Origin: an uncultured Candidatus Saccharibacteria bacterium
GTDB lineage: Bacteria; Patescibacteriota; Saccharimonadia; Saccharimonadales; Saccharimonadaceae
Reading direction: 5' to 3'
Length of the DNA stretch: 64,000 bases
Assembly (NCBI GenBank): GCA_958399925.1
Contig: CATXOC010000001.1
Span: 186,001-250,000 of the forward strand
Part shown: positions 34,688 through 45,746 of the stretch, in pieces
Numbering within the stretch: the stretch's first letter is position 1
Layout: every line of letters begins with the position of its first letter
Notes under the pieces: model-generated
Database searches by the model: none
What the model saw: only the letters and a program-made list of their open reading frames with translations
What the model was told of the DNA's origin: nothing
Program-made: the position numbers and the translations under genes

Positions 34688-36697
34688 ATGGCTACTGCAA
34701 AAACAAAATCTGAGCTAGCGGATGAGTACGACGCTAGTCAGATTCAGGTTCTAGAAGGCCTAGAACCAGTACGGAAGCGCCCAGGTATGTACATTGGCTC
34801 GACTGGCTATGACGGCTGGCACCATCTGATTAAAGAGATCGCTGATAACTGTGTGGATGAAGCAATTGCGGGTTTCGCAACTACTGTTAGAGTCGAGCTA
34901 CTGCCGGATGGCGGCTGTCGCGTGACTGATAATGGTCGCGGTATTCCAGTAGACAAGCACCCAAAGACTCACGTGTCGACACTAGAAACTGTGCTAACGG
35001 TATTGCATGCTGGTGGTAAATTCGGCGGTGGCGGTTATAAAGTTTCTTCGGGTCTGCATGGAGTGGGGTCGTCAGTCGTAAACGCACTGTCAGAAAGGTT
35101 TATTGCTGAGGTGTCGCACCACGGTGAACTATACCGTGTTGAATTTAGCGAAGGTAAAGAAATCGGCAAGATCAAGAACTTAGGCAAGACTGATATGCCA
35201 CGCGGTACGCGCATTACTTTTTATCCTGATACAAAAATCTTTAAGGAGTTTAAAAAATTCGATCGTAACTGGGTGATGAAATATTTGCGTCACCAAGCTT
35301 ATCTAACCAAGGGCATCCGCGCCAAGCTAATCGACTACCGCGAGAACGAACAACATCCGTTCCGTTACGAGTTCTACTTTGACGGCGGTATTAAATCTTA
35401 CGTTAAGCATCTCAATATGGGCAAAGATACTTTGTCGCCAGATATTTTCTATGTCGACAAAAAGGTCGAGGATACCGAGGTGGAAATCGCCCTGCAGTAC
35501 AATGACGGTTACAGTGAAAACGTCATGCCGTTTGCCAATAACGTCTACAACCCAGAAGGTGGTTCGCATCTAGTGGGCTTTCGCTCGGCCATGACACGTG
35601 TGATTAACGACTATGCGCGCAAGAATAATCTACTAAAGGAAAAAGAGGACAACCTAACTGGTGACGATATTCGTGAAGGTCAGACCGCCGTTATCTTGGT
35701 AAAAATTCCTGACCCACAGTTCGAAGGTCAGACTAAGAACAAGCTAGGTAACCCAGAAACTCGTCGTTATGTCGATCAGGTAATGAGCGAATACTTTAGC
35801 TATTATCTAGAGGAAAATCCGGCTGCAGCAAAGGCGATTGTTAATAAGGCTGTGTTGGCTGCCCGTGCTCGTAAAGCTGCCCGTGCTGCTCGTGAAAATG
35901 TGATTCGCAAGGGCGCCTTTGGCGGCACCAACCTTCCGGGCAAACTGGCTGACTGCTCTAGTCGTGACCCAGCTGAATGCGAGCTTTACATCGTTGAGGG
36001 TGACTCAGCAGGTGGCTCGGCTAAAGTTGGTCGCGACAGCCGGACTCAGGCTATCTTGCCGTTACGTGGTAAAGTTCTAAACACCGAGCGTGCACGCCTT
36101 GATCGCATGCTGGCTAATCAGGAAATTGTTTCGCTAATTAAGGGCATGGGTGTCGGTATTGGCGACCAGTTCGACATGTCCGGCTTGCGCTATGACCGTG
36201 TAATCATCATGACTGATGCTGATGTTGACGGTAGTCACATTGCAACACTGCTGCTGACTTTCTTCTTCCGCTATATGCCGCAGGTAGTAGAGGACGGCCA
36301 TGTTTATCTAGCTAAGCCACCACTGTTCGAGCTAACGCGCAGTGGCAAACAGCCTAGCGATTATGTTTATGACGAGCCAGAGCTTGAGCCGCTACTGAAC
36401 AAGCGTATCGCTGAGCGCAAGGCGGCTGGTCTAAAGATTGACCCGAATCAAGAAAAGTTCCGCCAGGCAGGATACACCGCACAGAAGCGCTACAAGGGTT
36501 TGGGTGAGATGGATGCATCGCAGCTATGGGATACTACTATGGATCCAGCTAAGCGTGTTTTGACGCAGATTAAGGTGGCAGACGCTGAGCGAGCTGATGC
36601 AATCTTTAATAAGCTGATGGGCGACGCCGTAGAGCCACGCAAGGCATTTATACAGACGCGTGCTAACACAATTAAGATGGAGGACCTCGACGTTTAG
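34688..36697 (+). CDS. gyrB: DNA gyrase subunit B
   Basis: A 669-residue GHKL ATPase subunit of gyrase. ATP-binding motifs EIADNCVDEAIAG, DNGRGIPVD and GLHGVGSSVVNALS are in the first 130 residues; the TOPRIM domain has EGDSAGGSA and DADVDGSHIATLL; the C-terminus has KGLGEMDASQLWDTTMDP. gyrA starts 21 bases later. Confidence 0.97.
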   Translation: MATAKTKSELADEYDASQIQVLEGLEPVRKRPGMYIGSTGYDGWHHLIKEIADNCVDEAIAGFATTVRVELLPDGGCRVTDNGRGIPVDKHPKTHVSTLETVLTVLHAGGKFGGGGYKVSSGLHGVGSSVVNALSERFIAEVSHHGELYRVEFSEGKEIGKIKNLGKTDMPRGTRITFYPDTKIFKEFKKFDRNWVMKYLRHQAYLTKGIRAKLIDYRENEQHPFRYEFYFDGGIKSYVKHLNMGKDTLSPDIFYVDKKVEDTEVEIALQYNDGYSENVMPFANNVYNPEGGSHLVGFRSAMTRVINDYARKNNLLKEKEDNLTGDDIREGQTAVILVKIPDPQFEGQTKNKLGNPETRRYVDQVMSEYFSYYLEENPAAAKAIVNKAVLAARARKAARAARENVIRKGAFGGTNLPGKLADCSSRDPAECELYIVEGDSAGGSAKVGRDSRTQAILPLRGKVLNTERARLDRMLANQEIVSLIKGMGVGIGDQFDMSGLRYDRVIIMTDADVDGSHIATLLLTFFFRYMPQVVEDGHVYLAKPPLFELTRSGKQPSDYVYDEPELEPLLNKRIAERKAAGLKIDPNQEKFRQAGYTAQKRYKGLGEMDASQLWDTTMDPAKRVLTQIKVADAERADAIFNKLMGDAVEPRKAFIQTRANTIKMEDLDV

Positions 36698-36718
36698 GGT
36701 GGAGAATAGGAGAATAAA

Positions 36719-39301
36719 ATGGCAGAAATTGATGGCAAAAATTTGACCCCACAGGACGACTCTAACGCGAGTGACGCTAACGTCGAGAATACTAATAGCG
36801 ACCCGACACCTACGCTTGGTGAAACCGTGAATGTTAATGCCGATCACAGTCGTGTGGTTGAGTTAAAGACCGTCGAGGACGTGATGGAATATAGCTATCT
36901 GCGTTATTCCATGTCGGTGATTATCGATCGTGCTCTTCCGGATGTGCGTGATGGCATGAAGCCAATTCACCGTCGTATTTTGTACGCAATGGAGAAGAAC
37001 GGCTGGCGCCCTGGTACTAAATTTGTAAAGTCTGCGCGTATTGTCGGTGAGGTGATGGGTAAATATCACCCACATGGCGATAGTTCCATTTACGATGCTA
37101 TGGTGCGCATGGCACAGGACTGGAATATGCGTTACCCACTAGTAGAAGGTCAGGGTAACTTTGGTTCACCGGATGGCGATCCACCGGCCGCTTCACGTTA
37201 TACCGAGGCGCGCATGGGTAAAGCTGGTGCTGAGATGTTGATTGACTTAGACAAAGATACTGTCGACTTTCGAGACACTTATGACGGTGAAGGTAAAGAG
37301 CCGATAGTGCTGCCAGCGCGCTTACCAAACTTGTTGCTAAATGGTCAGGTAGGTATCGCCGTGGGTATGGCGACTAGTATCCCGACGCACAACTTGGGCG
37401 AGCTATGTGATGCGGTGATTTATCTAATTGATCATGGCTCAGACAACACAACAATTGACGATCTGCTAAAGATTGTGAAGGGTCCAGACTTTCCGACTGG
37501 TGGCGTTGTTTATGCTGGCCCGTCAATGAAGCAGGCATATCTAACTGGGCGTGGCTCGGTAGTTATGCGGGCAGTAACAGAAATTGTTGAGACCAAGCGT
37601 GGCAAACATCAGATTATTGCTACGGAAATGCCATTTGGCGTAAACAAGGCAGTTCTACAGAAAAAGATTGTTGACCTATGCAACGAGAAGAAGCTGACTG
37701 GTATTCAAGATGTGCGAGATGAATCAGCTCGTGGCAAGGTGCGCTTTGTGATAGACCTCAAGAAGGACGCTTATCCAAACAAGGTCTTGAATCAGCTATT
37801 TAAGTACACTGCATTCCAACAGACCTTCCACTACAATATGCTGGCGCTAATCGATGGTATTAAGCCGCGCGTGCTAGGCCTAGAAGACATCTTAAATGAG
37901 TATCTAAAACATCGTCAGATTGTGATTCGCCGTCGTACTGAGTTTGAACTACGTAAAGCCAAGGAGCGCGCTCACATCTTGGAGGGCTTGAAGATTGCGC
38001 TCGACAATATCGATGAAGTAATTGCCTTAATTCGCGCCTCAAAGGACTACGAGACTGCGATGAACGGCTTGATGAAGCGTTTTTCACTGTCAGAGATTCA
38101 AGCGCGCGCTATTCTAGCCATGCAGCTACGCAAACTAACTGGCTTGGATCGTCAGGCTATTGAGGACGAGTTGGCTGAGCTAAAGAAGCGCATTGCTGAG
38201 TTAGAAGCAATTCTAGCCGACGAGCAGAAGATTCTCGATATTATTCGTCAGGACTTAATCGACATGAAGGAAAAGCTGGATGATAAGCGTCGTACCAAGA
38301 TTATCAATCACGAGTTAGGTAAGATGTCTGACGAGGATGTGATACCCGAAGAAGACGCCGTCATCATGCTAACTAGTGAAAACTACATTAAGCGCACACC
38401 GATGACCGACTATCGCCGACAGAATCGTGGTGGCAAGGGTAAGCGTGGTGTAACAACCAAGGATTCGGACGTGGTGGATCAGCTATTGACTGTGACTACG
38501 CACGATTTCCTAGGTTTCTTTACCAACAAGGGCCGTGTCTTCCGCCTGCGTGCCTATGATGTACCAGCGGCAAGCTTGCAGGCTAAGGGTGTAGCAATTG
38601 TCAACTTGCTGCAGCTGCAACCAGAGGAAAAGGTGACTTCGATTGTGAAGTACAGCAAGGATGAGGCTGTCTCGAATGATGGCTATCTGTTTATGACAAC
38701 TAGCAACGGTACAATTAAAAAGACTTTGGCTAAAGAGTACGAAAATGTCCGTAGTAGCGGTTTGATCGCGATCAAGCTAGATGATGGTGATGAACTGCGC
38801 TGGGTGCGTCGGACGTCTGGCCATGATGACGTCATTATCTCTACAGCGTTTGGTCAAGCCATTCGCTTCAACGAAGCTGATGCTCGCCCGATGGGTCGTA
38901 GTGCTCGTGGCGTTCGTGGCTTACGCCTGCGTCCAGGCGACAAAGTAGTTGGTATGGATGTGGTTGATCCAAACAACAAGGATCAGCACTTGCTAATTAT
39001 GAGTGATAAGGGATATGGCAAAGAGACTAAGGTGGCGAACTTCCCAGTACACAAGCGTGGTGGCGTTGGTATTAAAGCGGCTGTCGTGACGGCAAAGACG
39101 GGAAACATTATGACGGTGCAGTCGATTGACAGTAATGTCGCTGAGATTATCGCGATTTCCGCCGGTGGCCAAACTATTCGTGTTGGCTTGAGTGATATTC
39201 CGACGCTCGGCCGCACAGCACAGGGTGTCCGTATTATGCGCCTAGATGATGGCGATAGCGTTGCATCGGTCGGCTTGGTTCAGAAGGATGACGCAGAATA
39301 A
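36719..39301 (+). CDS. gyrA: DNA gyrase subunit A
   Basis: An 860-residue DNA-cleaving subunit with the catalytic Tyr in SRYTEARM and quinolone-region sequence HPHGDSSIYDAMVRMAQ. The Ser and Asp linked to quinolone sensitivity are both present. The C-terminal beta-pinwheel keeps a GyrA box (QNRGGKG), which marks gyrase rather than topoisomerase IV. The N-terminus carries an extra acidic stretch of about 45 residues before VVELKTVEDVMEYSYLRY. Confidence 0.97.
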   Translation: MAEIDGKNLTPQDDSNASDANVENTNSDPTPTLGETVNVNADHSRVVELKTVEDVMEYSYLRYSMSVIIDRALPDVRDGMKPIHRRILYAMEKNGWRPGTKFVKSARIVGEVMGKYHPHGDSSIYDAMVRMAQDWNMRYPLVEGQGNFGSPDGDPPAASRYTEARMGKAGAEMLIDLDKDTVDFRDTYDGEGKEPIVLPARLPNLLLNGQVGIAVGMATSIPTHNLGELCDAVIYLIDHGSDNTTIDDLLKIVKGPDFPTGGVVYAGPSMKQAYLTGRGSVVMRAVTEIVETKRGKHQIIATEMPFGVNKAVLQKKIVDLCNEKKLTGIQDVRDESARGKVRFVIDLKKDAYPNKVLNQLFKYTAFQQTFHYNMLALIDGIKPRVLGLEDILNEYLKHRQIVIRRRTEFELRKAKERAHILEGLKIALDNIDEVIALIRASKDYETAMNGLMKRFSLSEIQARAILAMQLRKLTGLDRQAIEDELAELKKRIAELEAILADEQKILDIIRQDLIDMKEKLDDKRRTKIINHELGKMSDEDVIPEEDAVIMLTSENYIKRTPMTDYRRQNRGGKGKRGVTTKDSDVVDQLLTVTTHDFLGFFTNKGRVFRLRAYDVPAASLQAKGVAIVNLLQLQPEEKVTSIVKYSKDEAVSNDGYLFMTTSNGTIKKTLAKEYENVRSSGLIAIKLDDGDELRWVRRTSGHDDVIISTAFGQAIRFNEADARPMGRSARGVRGLRLRPGDKVVGMDVVDPNNKDQHLLIMSDKGYGKETKVANFPVHKRGGVGIKAAVVTAKTGNIMTVQSIDSNVAEIIAISAGGQTIRVGLSDIPTLGRTAQGVRIMRLDDGDSVASVGLVQKDDAE

Positions 39302-39477
39302 TACAAAAATAGGAGGGTATGTCGGGCTGCTGTCGGACTGCTATCGGCAGCACTTGCAATTTGACTATTTTTGAATTATAAATATAGGAAGGTGATGAAG
39401 ACTAAAAATCCAAATGCATTAAACAAAACAGCAGGTTCGGCTATGTCGCACAGTAAATTGGCGATATTGGTCGACAG

Positions 39478-42400
39478 TTGCTGTGGGGGGGGTGCTCCCT
39501 TTCTCGATCGATTAAGCTAACCAAAACAATTGTTTTATCATTTCTGGGGCTTGCCCTTGTAACGGCAGGCCTATCGGTCGGCATAACAGCTGTCGCTAAA
39601 AAGGGTGAAGTACAACCCCAAAGTGCAAATACCCTAGCATTAGCCAAAGCTAGCAATAATTCATCTGTTAATAAAATTACACTAATAAAGGCAGGTACAG
39701 GCTTAGATGGCGAAGGTGGTAGTGACAACACTGTTCTAATAAACAACAGTGCTAAATGGCGTGTAGCATTGAACCTGTCAACGGGTACTACAACCGTCAC
39801 CATGGAATTTCCTAATGGTAACGTAATAGATAGTGCATCTGTCTCGTCAGCTGCCGGTTGCGTGGACGGTAGTAAGCTTGAAAAGATCAACGGTAGTTAT
39901 ACTAATAACAAGGCTACATGTGTTATTAAAGCCGACTCGCCAAAATCTCAGAACTGGGACATCACCGACTACGTCTTTGGCGGCAACGGTCAAAAGCTAG
40001 CCCCCACAAAGGTTACGATTAATGGTCAAGATTACACTGGCGCCATCCCTTCGGTAACATTGAAGGGCAAGGCGAATTACAGGGTATATAATCATTCAAT
40101 GGTTAGTGGGGGCGGCACCTCATATGATGACGCGAATACATCCATAAACGGTGTCAATAAAGGTGTTACGATTGGACTTAACGTCTATTCTCCCATTGAT
40201 GATCACGGGACTATTGGTTTGGATCCCGTTAGTGACGGCTCAATAAAATTTCGTATAGATATGCGTAAATTTCCTAAAGATTGGTCGGTAGACCATGTCT
40301 CGATATACACCTGGGCTAATATTACTGCTAATTGCTACAATAACACATGTCGAACATTGCACAATGGTGACTTCTCGTATAAAAAATCTGCTGACGGCAA
40401 TTATCTAGATATTACAATAAATAACGTTGCAATGGGCTATAAGCAATATCCTACACAAGATACAATGGGTAATAGAATTGACAATCGAGCTTATTGGTCA
40501 ACTTGGAGTATACATTTTAATATCCCGACTAGTTCATTGACAGAGGACTCTAAACGATACAGTATAGACTTTCCTGACTTTCAGACTACAGCAGATAGCG
40601 GTGAACAGACTACTGTCAATTTTGATAATTCGTCTTTGTGGTGGAATATCGCTAATAAAAATTTTGGCAGATCTGTTATAGGCTATGGTGTGCTAGGTAT
40701 TAGTGGTTCTTTTCAGAGTGGATCGCCGGTTTACTCTGGCGAGCAATATAAGTATTATTCAAAGCTAACCAACAACATATATAATGGCGATCGTGTGTCA
40801 AATTTTAATATATGTCAGACGTGGAATCCTAAATTAGCCACATTGGCAAGTGAAATAAATCTTGGTGACGAGTGGGATAGTGATGCCAATCGTTTGTCTT
40901 TTTTTAACAATGTTAAGCCGCAAATCGAATACGGTGTAGTAAATAGTGATGGCTATCCTGATCCCAAAACTGCCTGTGGTAAAGTGGGCGATGGTAAAGT
41001 TAATTTCTTTGCTACGCTAAAAGCTGCCCGTGATTATGCTACTGCCAGCGGTGGCGCTGTCAATGCTATGCGTCTACATTCTGATGTGCTAATGGCAAGC
41101 ACTGACGGCGATAGGGTGGTGTTCTGGGGGGTCATGGCTGCTACGTCGTTGGGCGTCGACGTAGGCAAGAATATTGCAATAAAAACATATGCCACATCTG
41201 ATTTATGGCAGTCTAGTGGTGGAAACTATGTCACCATTGTTCCTGGAAAAGTCCATCCTGAGTTAAAGCTATCCAATAACTCTACGACCAGCCCTAATGC
41301 TAAGCCAAATGAAATCGAGCATCTAACTATTACGCCATATGCTTATGCAGCAGACACCAATGTTAAGGCTATAGTAACATTGCCAGCAGATATTTCGCCT
41401 GTAGATGGTTCGTATAAATATAACGGTAATAAATTAACTCCAACTAGTGTAGTTAAAAATACAGACGGTACTACAACCATTACACTGCCGCTTGGCACGG
41501 TAGGATCTAAAGATGCGGTTAACGCTAAACAACCTGACATTACGATGGACGCAGTGGTGTCTCCGACAATTGTGACACCAGCCTCTAAGACTATAACTGT
41601 TGCTATGTCTGGCGATGGTACGGATAAAATGCAGTATGGTTGGAGATCTCGATCTGCTACATTTTCTGTTTCTAATATAATTGTTAACTATGGCTATAAC
41701 ATGTCGCAGAGCAGCGCTGATTTATTGCCAGGCGACACACAGACTTACAACTATACCACCTATAACAACCCAGATAATCCAAGTGCTAATCCTAGTATGA
41801 AGACAATTAGTGTCCTGCCATACAACGGCGATAATCGCGGTACGACAAATGTTGCCTATACGCCAGATAAGCTAGCGTTAAATGTTGCCAAAGATTCTAG
41901 TGGTGTCGAAACGGGTACTAATAATCTAAAGCTGTTTTATACTACCGATCAGTCTATCCGTGAAAATACCAGAGAAACCGATGCTACAGTAAATTGGACT
42001 GAAATACCCGTGTCGTCCGCCAAGGTAGTCACCTTAGCAGGTACTATTAATCCCGACGGTACAACGGCTACTGAAGGCAAGGGTTACGACCTGCCTAAAG
42101 ATGTTACTGCTATCAAATGGGTCGATACCAGCACAGCCAAGGGTAGATTGGTCTCCGTGTCGTTAACTTTACGCAATATTAGTTCAACTGGCGATAACGC
42201 CAAGTTAGCTAGTAACATTGCACTGGTTAAAGTTAGTAATGGTCCAAATGCTGCAGACCAATATGAACTGCAGAACCAAGAAACAAAAATTGCCACTGTC
42301 GAACCAACAACCGTGTCCTTGGCCATAGATAGCCAATCACTAGATCTATCTCATCAAGTTACCGCAGACGGCGCAGACTTTGCTAAGACAACATCTGTAC

Positions 42401-42807
42401 TAACGACAAAGACTAACAATGCCTATGGCTATAATCTAACTATGCAGGCAGTTAAATCTAATAGCCTGATCAATCAAACGTCGAACAGTCACCAGATTAA
42501 CAGTGTTGCTATTGGCGGTGGTCAAGCGGTAGCCACGCTGGCTAGTGGTACTTGGGGCTATGCGTTACCGGGTAATACTACTCAGGGCTTTGGTGACGTC
42601 AATTCATATAGTACGTTAACTAAAACCAGTAAATTCAAGTCAATTCCGGGTAGCACTGCTGCTGTCCTAAACGTCACCCGTACTCGCCCTAACCAGATTA
42701 CTGGCGACCAGACCAGTGTTCTATATGGCGCCAATTTAACAGGTCGAGCCTCAGGGGTCTACAGGGCTGACATTGTCTACACCGCAGTGGCGAATCCATT
42801 CAAATAG
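39478..42807 (+). CDS. large secreted surface protein, probably phase-variable
   Basis: The open frame encodes about 1,109 residues, with a signal-type helix (IKLTKTIVLSFLGLALVTAG), long beta-rich Asn/Thr/Ser-rich repeats and a C-terminal module (GYNLTMQAV, TWGYALPG, GVYRADIVYTAVANPFK) shared with other surface proteins here. In this frame the only upstream start is TTG 39478, without a ribosome site. A well-placed ATG at 39395 behind AGGAAGG reads into it but is out of frame across a G8 run (39485-39492) and stops 11 codons after it. One G more, or two fewer, would fuse the two. It is therefore either switched off by slippage or an assembly error. Confidence 0.8.
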   Translation: MLWGGCSLSRSIKLTKTIVLSFLGLALVTAGLSVGITAVAKKGEVQPQSANTLALAKASNNSSVNKITLIKAGTGLDGEGGSDNTVLINNSAKWRVALNLSTGTTTVTMEFPNGNVIDSASVSSAAGCVDGSKLEKINGSYTNNKATCVIKADSPKSQNWDITDYVFGGNGQKLAPTKVTINGQDYTGAIPSVTLKGKANYRVYNHSMVSGGGTSYDDANTSINGVNKGVTIGLNVYSPIDDHGTIGLDPVSDGSIKFRIDMRKFPKDWSVDHVSIYTWANITANCYNNTCRTLHNGDFSYKKSADGNYLDITINNVAMGYKQYPTQDTMGNRIDNRAYWSTWSIHFNIPTSSLTEDSKRYSIDFPDFQTTADSGEQTTVNFDNSSLWWNIANKNFGRSVIGYGVLGISGSFQSGSPVYSGEQYKYYSKLTNNIYNGDRVSNFNICQTWNPKLATLASEINLGDEWDSDANRLSFFNNVKPQIEYGVVNSDGYPDPKTACGKVGDGKVNFFATLKAARDYATASGGAVNAMRLHSDVLMASTDGDRVVFWGVMAATSLGVDVGKNIAIKTYATSDLWQSSGGNYVTIVPGKVHPELKLSNNSTTSPNAKPNEIEHLTITPYAYAADTNVKAIVTLPADISPVDGSYKYNGNKLTPTSVVKNTDGTTTITLPLGTVGSKDAVNAKQPDITMDAVVSPTIVTPASKTITVAMSGDGTDKMQYGWRSRSATFSVSNIIVNYGYNMSQSSADLLPGDTQTYNYTTYNNPDNPSANPSMKTISVLPYNGDNRGTTNVAYTPDKLALNVAKDSSGVETGTNNLKLFYTTDQSIRENTRETDATVNWTEIPVSSAKVVTLAGTINPDGTTATEGKGYDLPKDVTAIKWVDTSTAKGRLVSVSLTLRNISSTGDNAKLASNIALVKVSNGPNAADQYELQNQETKIATVEPTTVSLAIDSQSLDLSHQVTADGADFAKTTSVLTTKTNNAYGYNLTMQAVKSNSLINQTSNSHQINSVAIGGGQAVATLASGTWGYALPGNTTQGFGDVNSYSTLTKTSKFKSIPGSTAAVLNVTRTRPNQITGDQTSVLYGANLTGRASGVYRADIVYTAVANPFK
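39485..39492 (+). repeat. poly-G tract (G8), candidate slippage switch
   Basis: Eight consecutive G within the first 35 codons of the surface-protein gene. It separates the ribosome-site-preceded ATG (39395) from the long frame. Confidence 0.75.
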
Positions 42808-42862
42808 TGTATAATGCTAGTAGATATTTAAATAAAAAGTTTAAATAAAAGGGGTTTAATAA

Positions 42863-43366
42863 ATGAACACATTTTTGGATGCAATACGTGATGTGGTAAC
42901 TTCACCTTATCTATGGGCGGCGTTAGCGGCGTATTTTATTGGACAATTAACTAAGGTTTCGATTTTTGCAGCCTCAGGCAAGCGGGTGACTCTGCGCGAT
43001 TTCTTTAGCAGTGGCAATATGCCCTCGACGCATGCCGCATCAACTGTGGCGTTAACTGTAGTGGTCGGTATGCACGAAGGTTTTGGCTCTGCCGTATTTG
43101 CTGTAGCGGCAATGCTAACCATGGTAATCTGTTACGATGCTATGCATGTACGGCGTGCTGTGGGTGAGCAGGGGATGGTGCAGATGTATCTGTTAGAAAA
43201 GTTATCCGCAAAGGATCGTACTGCGATTACCTCGATGCTGCAGAAAAAGACTGGTCGCAATACTAAGTTCGCCTATTTTAGCCGTGGACACTTGCCAGAG
43301 GAAGTCATCGCTGGAGCCATCCTTGGTCTGCTAGTTGGTGGTGCAATAGGCTTCATTAGTCTATAG
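42863..43366 (+). CDS. divergent PAP2-family (YuiD/DUF212-like) membrane protein
   Basis: A 167-residue membrane protein with the DUF212 signatures SSGNMPSTHAASTVAL, CYDAMHVRRAVGEQ and RGHLPEEVIAGAILGLLVG. These are divergent members of the acid-phosphatase/vanadium-haloperoxidase-like group and probably act on membrane lipid phosphates; the activity is not established. AAGGGG precedes the ATG. Confidence 0.85.
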   Translation: MNTFLDAIRDVVTSPYLWAALAAYFIGQLTKVSIFAASGKRVTLRDFFSSGNMPSTHAASTVALTVVVGMHEGFGSAVFAVAAMLTMVICYDAMHVRRAVGEQGMVQMYLLEKLSAKDRTAITSMLQKKTGRNTKFAYFSRGHLPEEVIAGAILGLLVGGAIGFISL

Positions 43367-43418
43367 ATAATAGATATAGTCGCCCTCGTCCTGATGGGTG
43401 ACCGGCTACCAGCTGAGT

Positions 43419-43446
43419 TTGCATATATAATTATATTTGCTATAAT
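43419..43446 (+). promoter_or_regulatory. promoter of the two CAT tRNAs
   Basis: TTGCAT, 16 bases, TATAAT; 19 bases before the first tRNA. Confidence 0.65.
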
Positions 43447-43465
43447 AAATGAAGTTATAGATTGT

Positions 43466-43542
43466 GGCACCGTAGCTCAGCTGGTTAGAGCGTGGGACTC
43501 ATAAGCCCGAGGTCACTGGTTCGAGCCCAGTCGGTGCTACCA
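43466..43542 (+). tRNA. tRNA with CAT anticodon (elongator Met or Ile2)
   Basis: Acceptor GGCACCG / CGGTGCT (G-U first pair), anticodon loop CTCATAA, encoded CCA. The D-stem has C11-G24, as in elongators, so it is not the initiator. Whether C34 is modified by TilS to read AUA cannot be told here. Confidence 0.92.
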
Positions 43543-43566
43543 AATATAATGATTAACAATTAATAT

Positions 43567-43644
43567 CGCGGGGTGGAGCAGTCTGGTCAGCTCGCTTGGC
43601 TCATAACCAAGAGGTCGTTGGTTCAAATCCAACCCCCGCCACCA
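43567..43644 (+). tRNA. initiator tRNA-fMet (CAT)
   Basis: CGCGGGG / CCCCGCC acceptor leaves C1:C72 unpaired and the D-stem has A11-T24, both initiator marks. Anticodon loop CTCATAA. The anticodon stem ends TGG / CCA, so only two of the usual three G-C pairs are kept. Encoded CCA. Confidence 0.93.
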
Positions 43645-43654
43645 TGAAATTATT

Positions 43655-43692
43655 AAAAGACGCCTTATATATAGATATAGGCGTCTTTTTTT
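43655..43692 (+). terminator. terminator after tRNA-fMet
   Basis: AAAAGACGCC / GGCGTCTTTT pairing with a T7 run. Confidence 0.88.
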
Positions 43693-43799
43693 GACTGTTA
43701 TGAGGCTTCTGTGGGGTGTTTGGCTAGCAAATTACAGGGGTCAAGCCGCTTATCTATATAGTGTGGTAAATAAAACTACGAAAAAGTGCCCAAAAAGTG

Positions 43800-43828
43800 T
43801 TGACGCGGGGTGGTCTATGGTCTAAGAT
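43800..43828 (+). promoter_or_regulatory. 16S rRNA promoter
   Basis: TTGACG, 17 bases, TAAGAT. The block CAAAAAGTGTTGAC and the downstream TAAACAGTCAA recur at identical spacing before the 23S gene (47025), which marks a shared rRNA promoter type. Confidence 0.85.
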
Positions 43829-43905
43829 AATAAACAGTCAAACGCAAGAACGAATGCGAAAGCCAAACGACAGCATGAATCTTGGTTTGCAGCAAATTTA
43901 CAATT

Positions 43906-43920
43906 TAGTAGTGCAAGTCA
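43906..43920 (+). other. 16S processing stem, 5' strand
   Basis: TAGTAGTGCAAGTCA pairs with TGACTTGCACTACTA at 45578-45592, enclosing the whole 16S gene as expected for an RNase III-type stem. Confidence 0.8.
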
Positions 43921-43985
43921 ATTTCGTCAGTACATCTTTTATGTTAGTTTTGAACTACGAAAAGTCTCTACTTCGGTAGAGCATT

Positions 43986-45455
<1,470 letters not shown>

Positions 45456-45604
45456 TAGGGAGTAAAACAGACGTTATTGGTTTATCCAATAATAGTCAGG
45501 TCGATCCAGTTATCTTGAACGAATTCGCGAGATAACATTTTAATGGATATGAATTCAACCTTAAGATGTACGGAAAGTGACTTGCACTACTAGATTGTAC
45601 GAAA

Positions 45605-45627
45605 ACAGCCCTTCGGGGCTGTTTTTG
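45605..45627 (+). terminator. terminator of the 16S transcript
   Basis: ACAGCCC-TTCG-GGGCTGT followed by TTTT, just after the 16S processing stem. It separates 16S from everything downstream. Confidence 0.85.
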
Positions 45628-45746
45628 GTATGTTGGTGTCATGTAGACATAACATAGAAAATATGGTATTATACGCTAGTATTTAGCGTGAATACTTAAG
45701 GTACTTACACATATACGTACATTTTGATTAGATCTACAAAGGATGA

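Noticed and set aside
34688..39301. gyrB-gyrA as a marker of the replication origin
   Set aside because: No dnaA, dnaN, recF or clustered DnaA boxes are in the neighbourhood.
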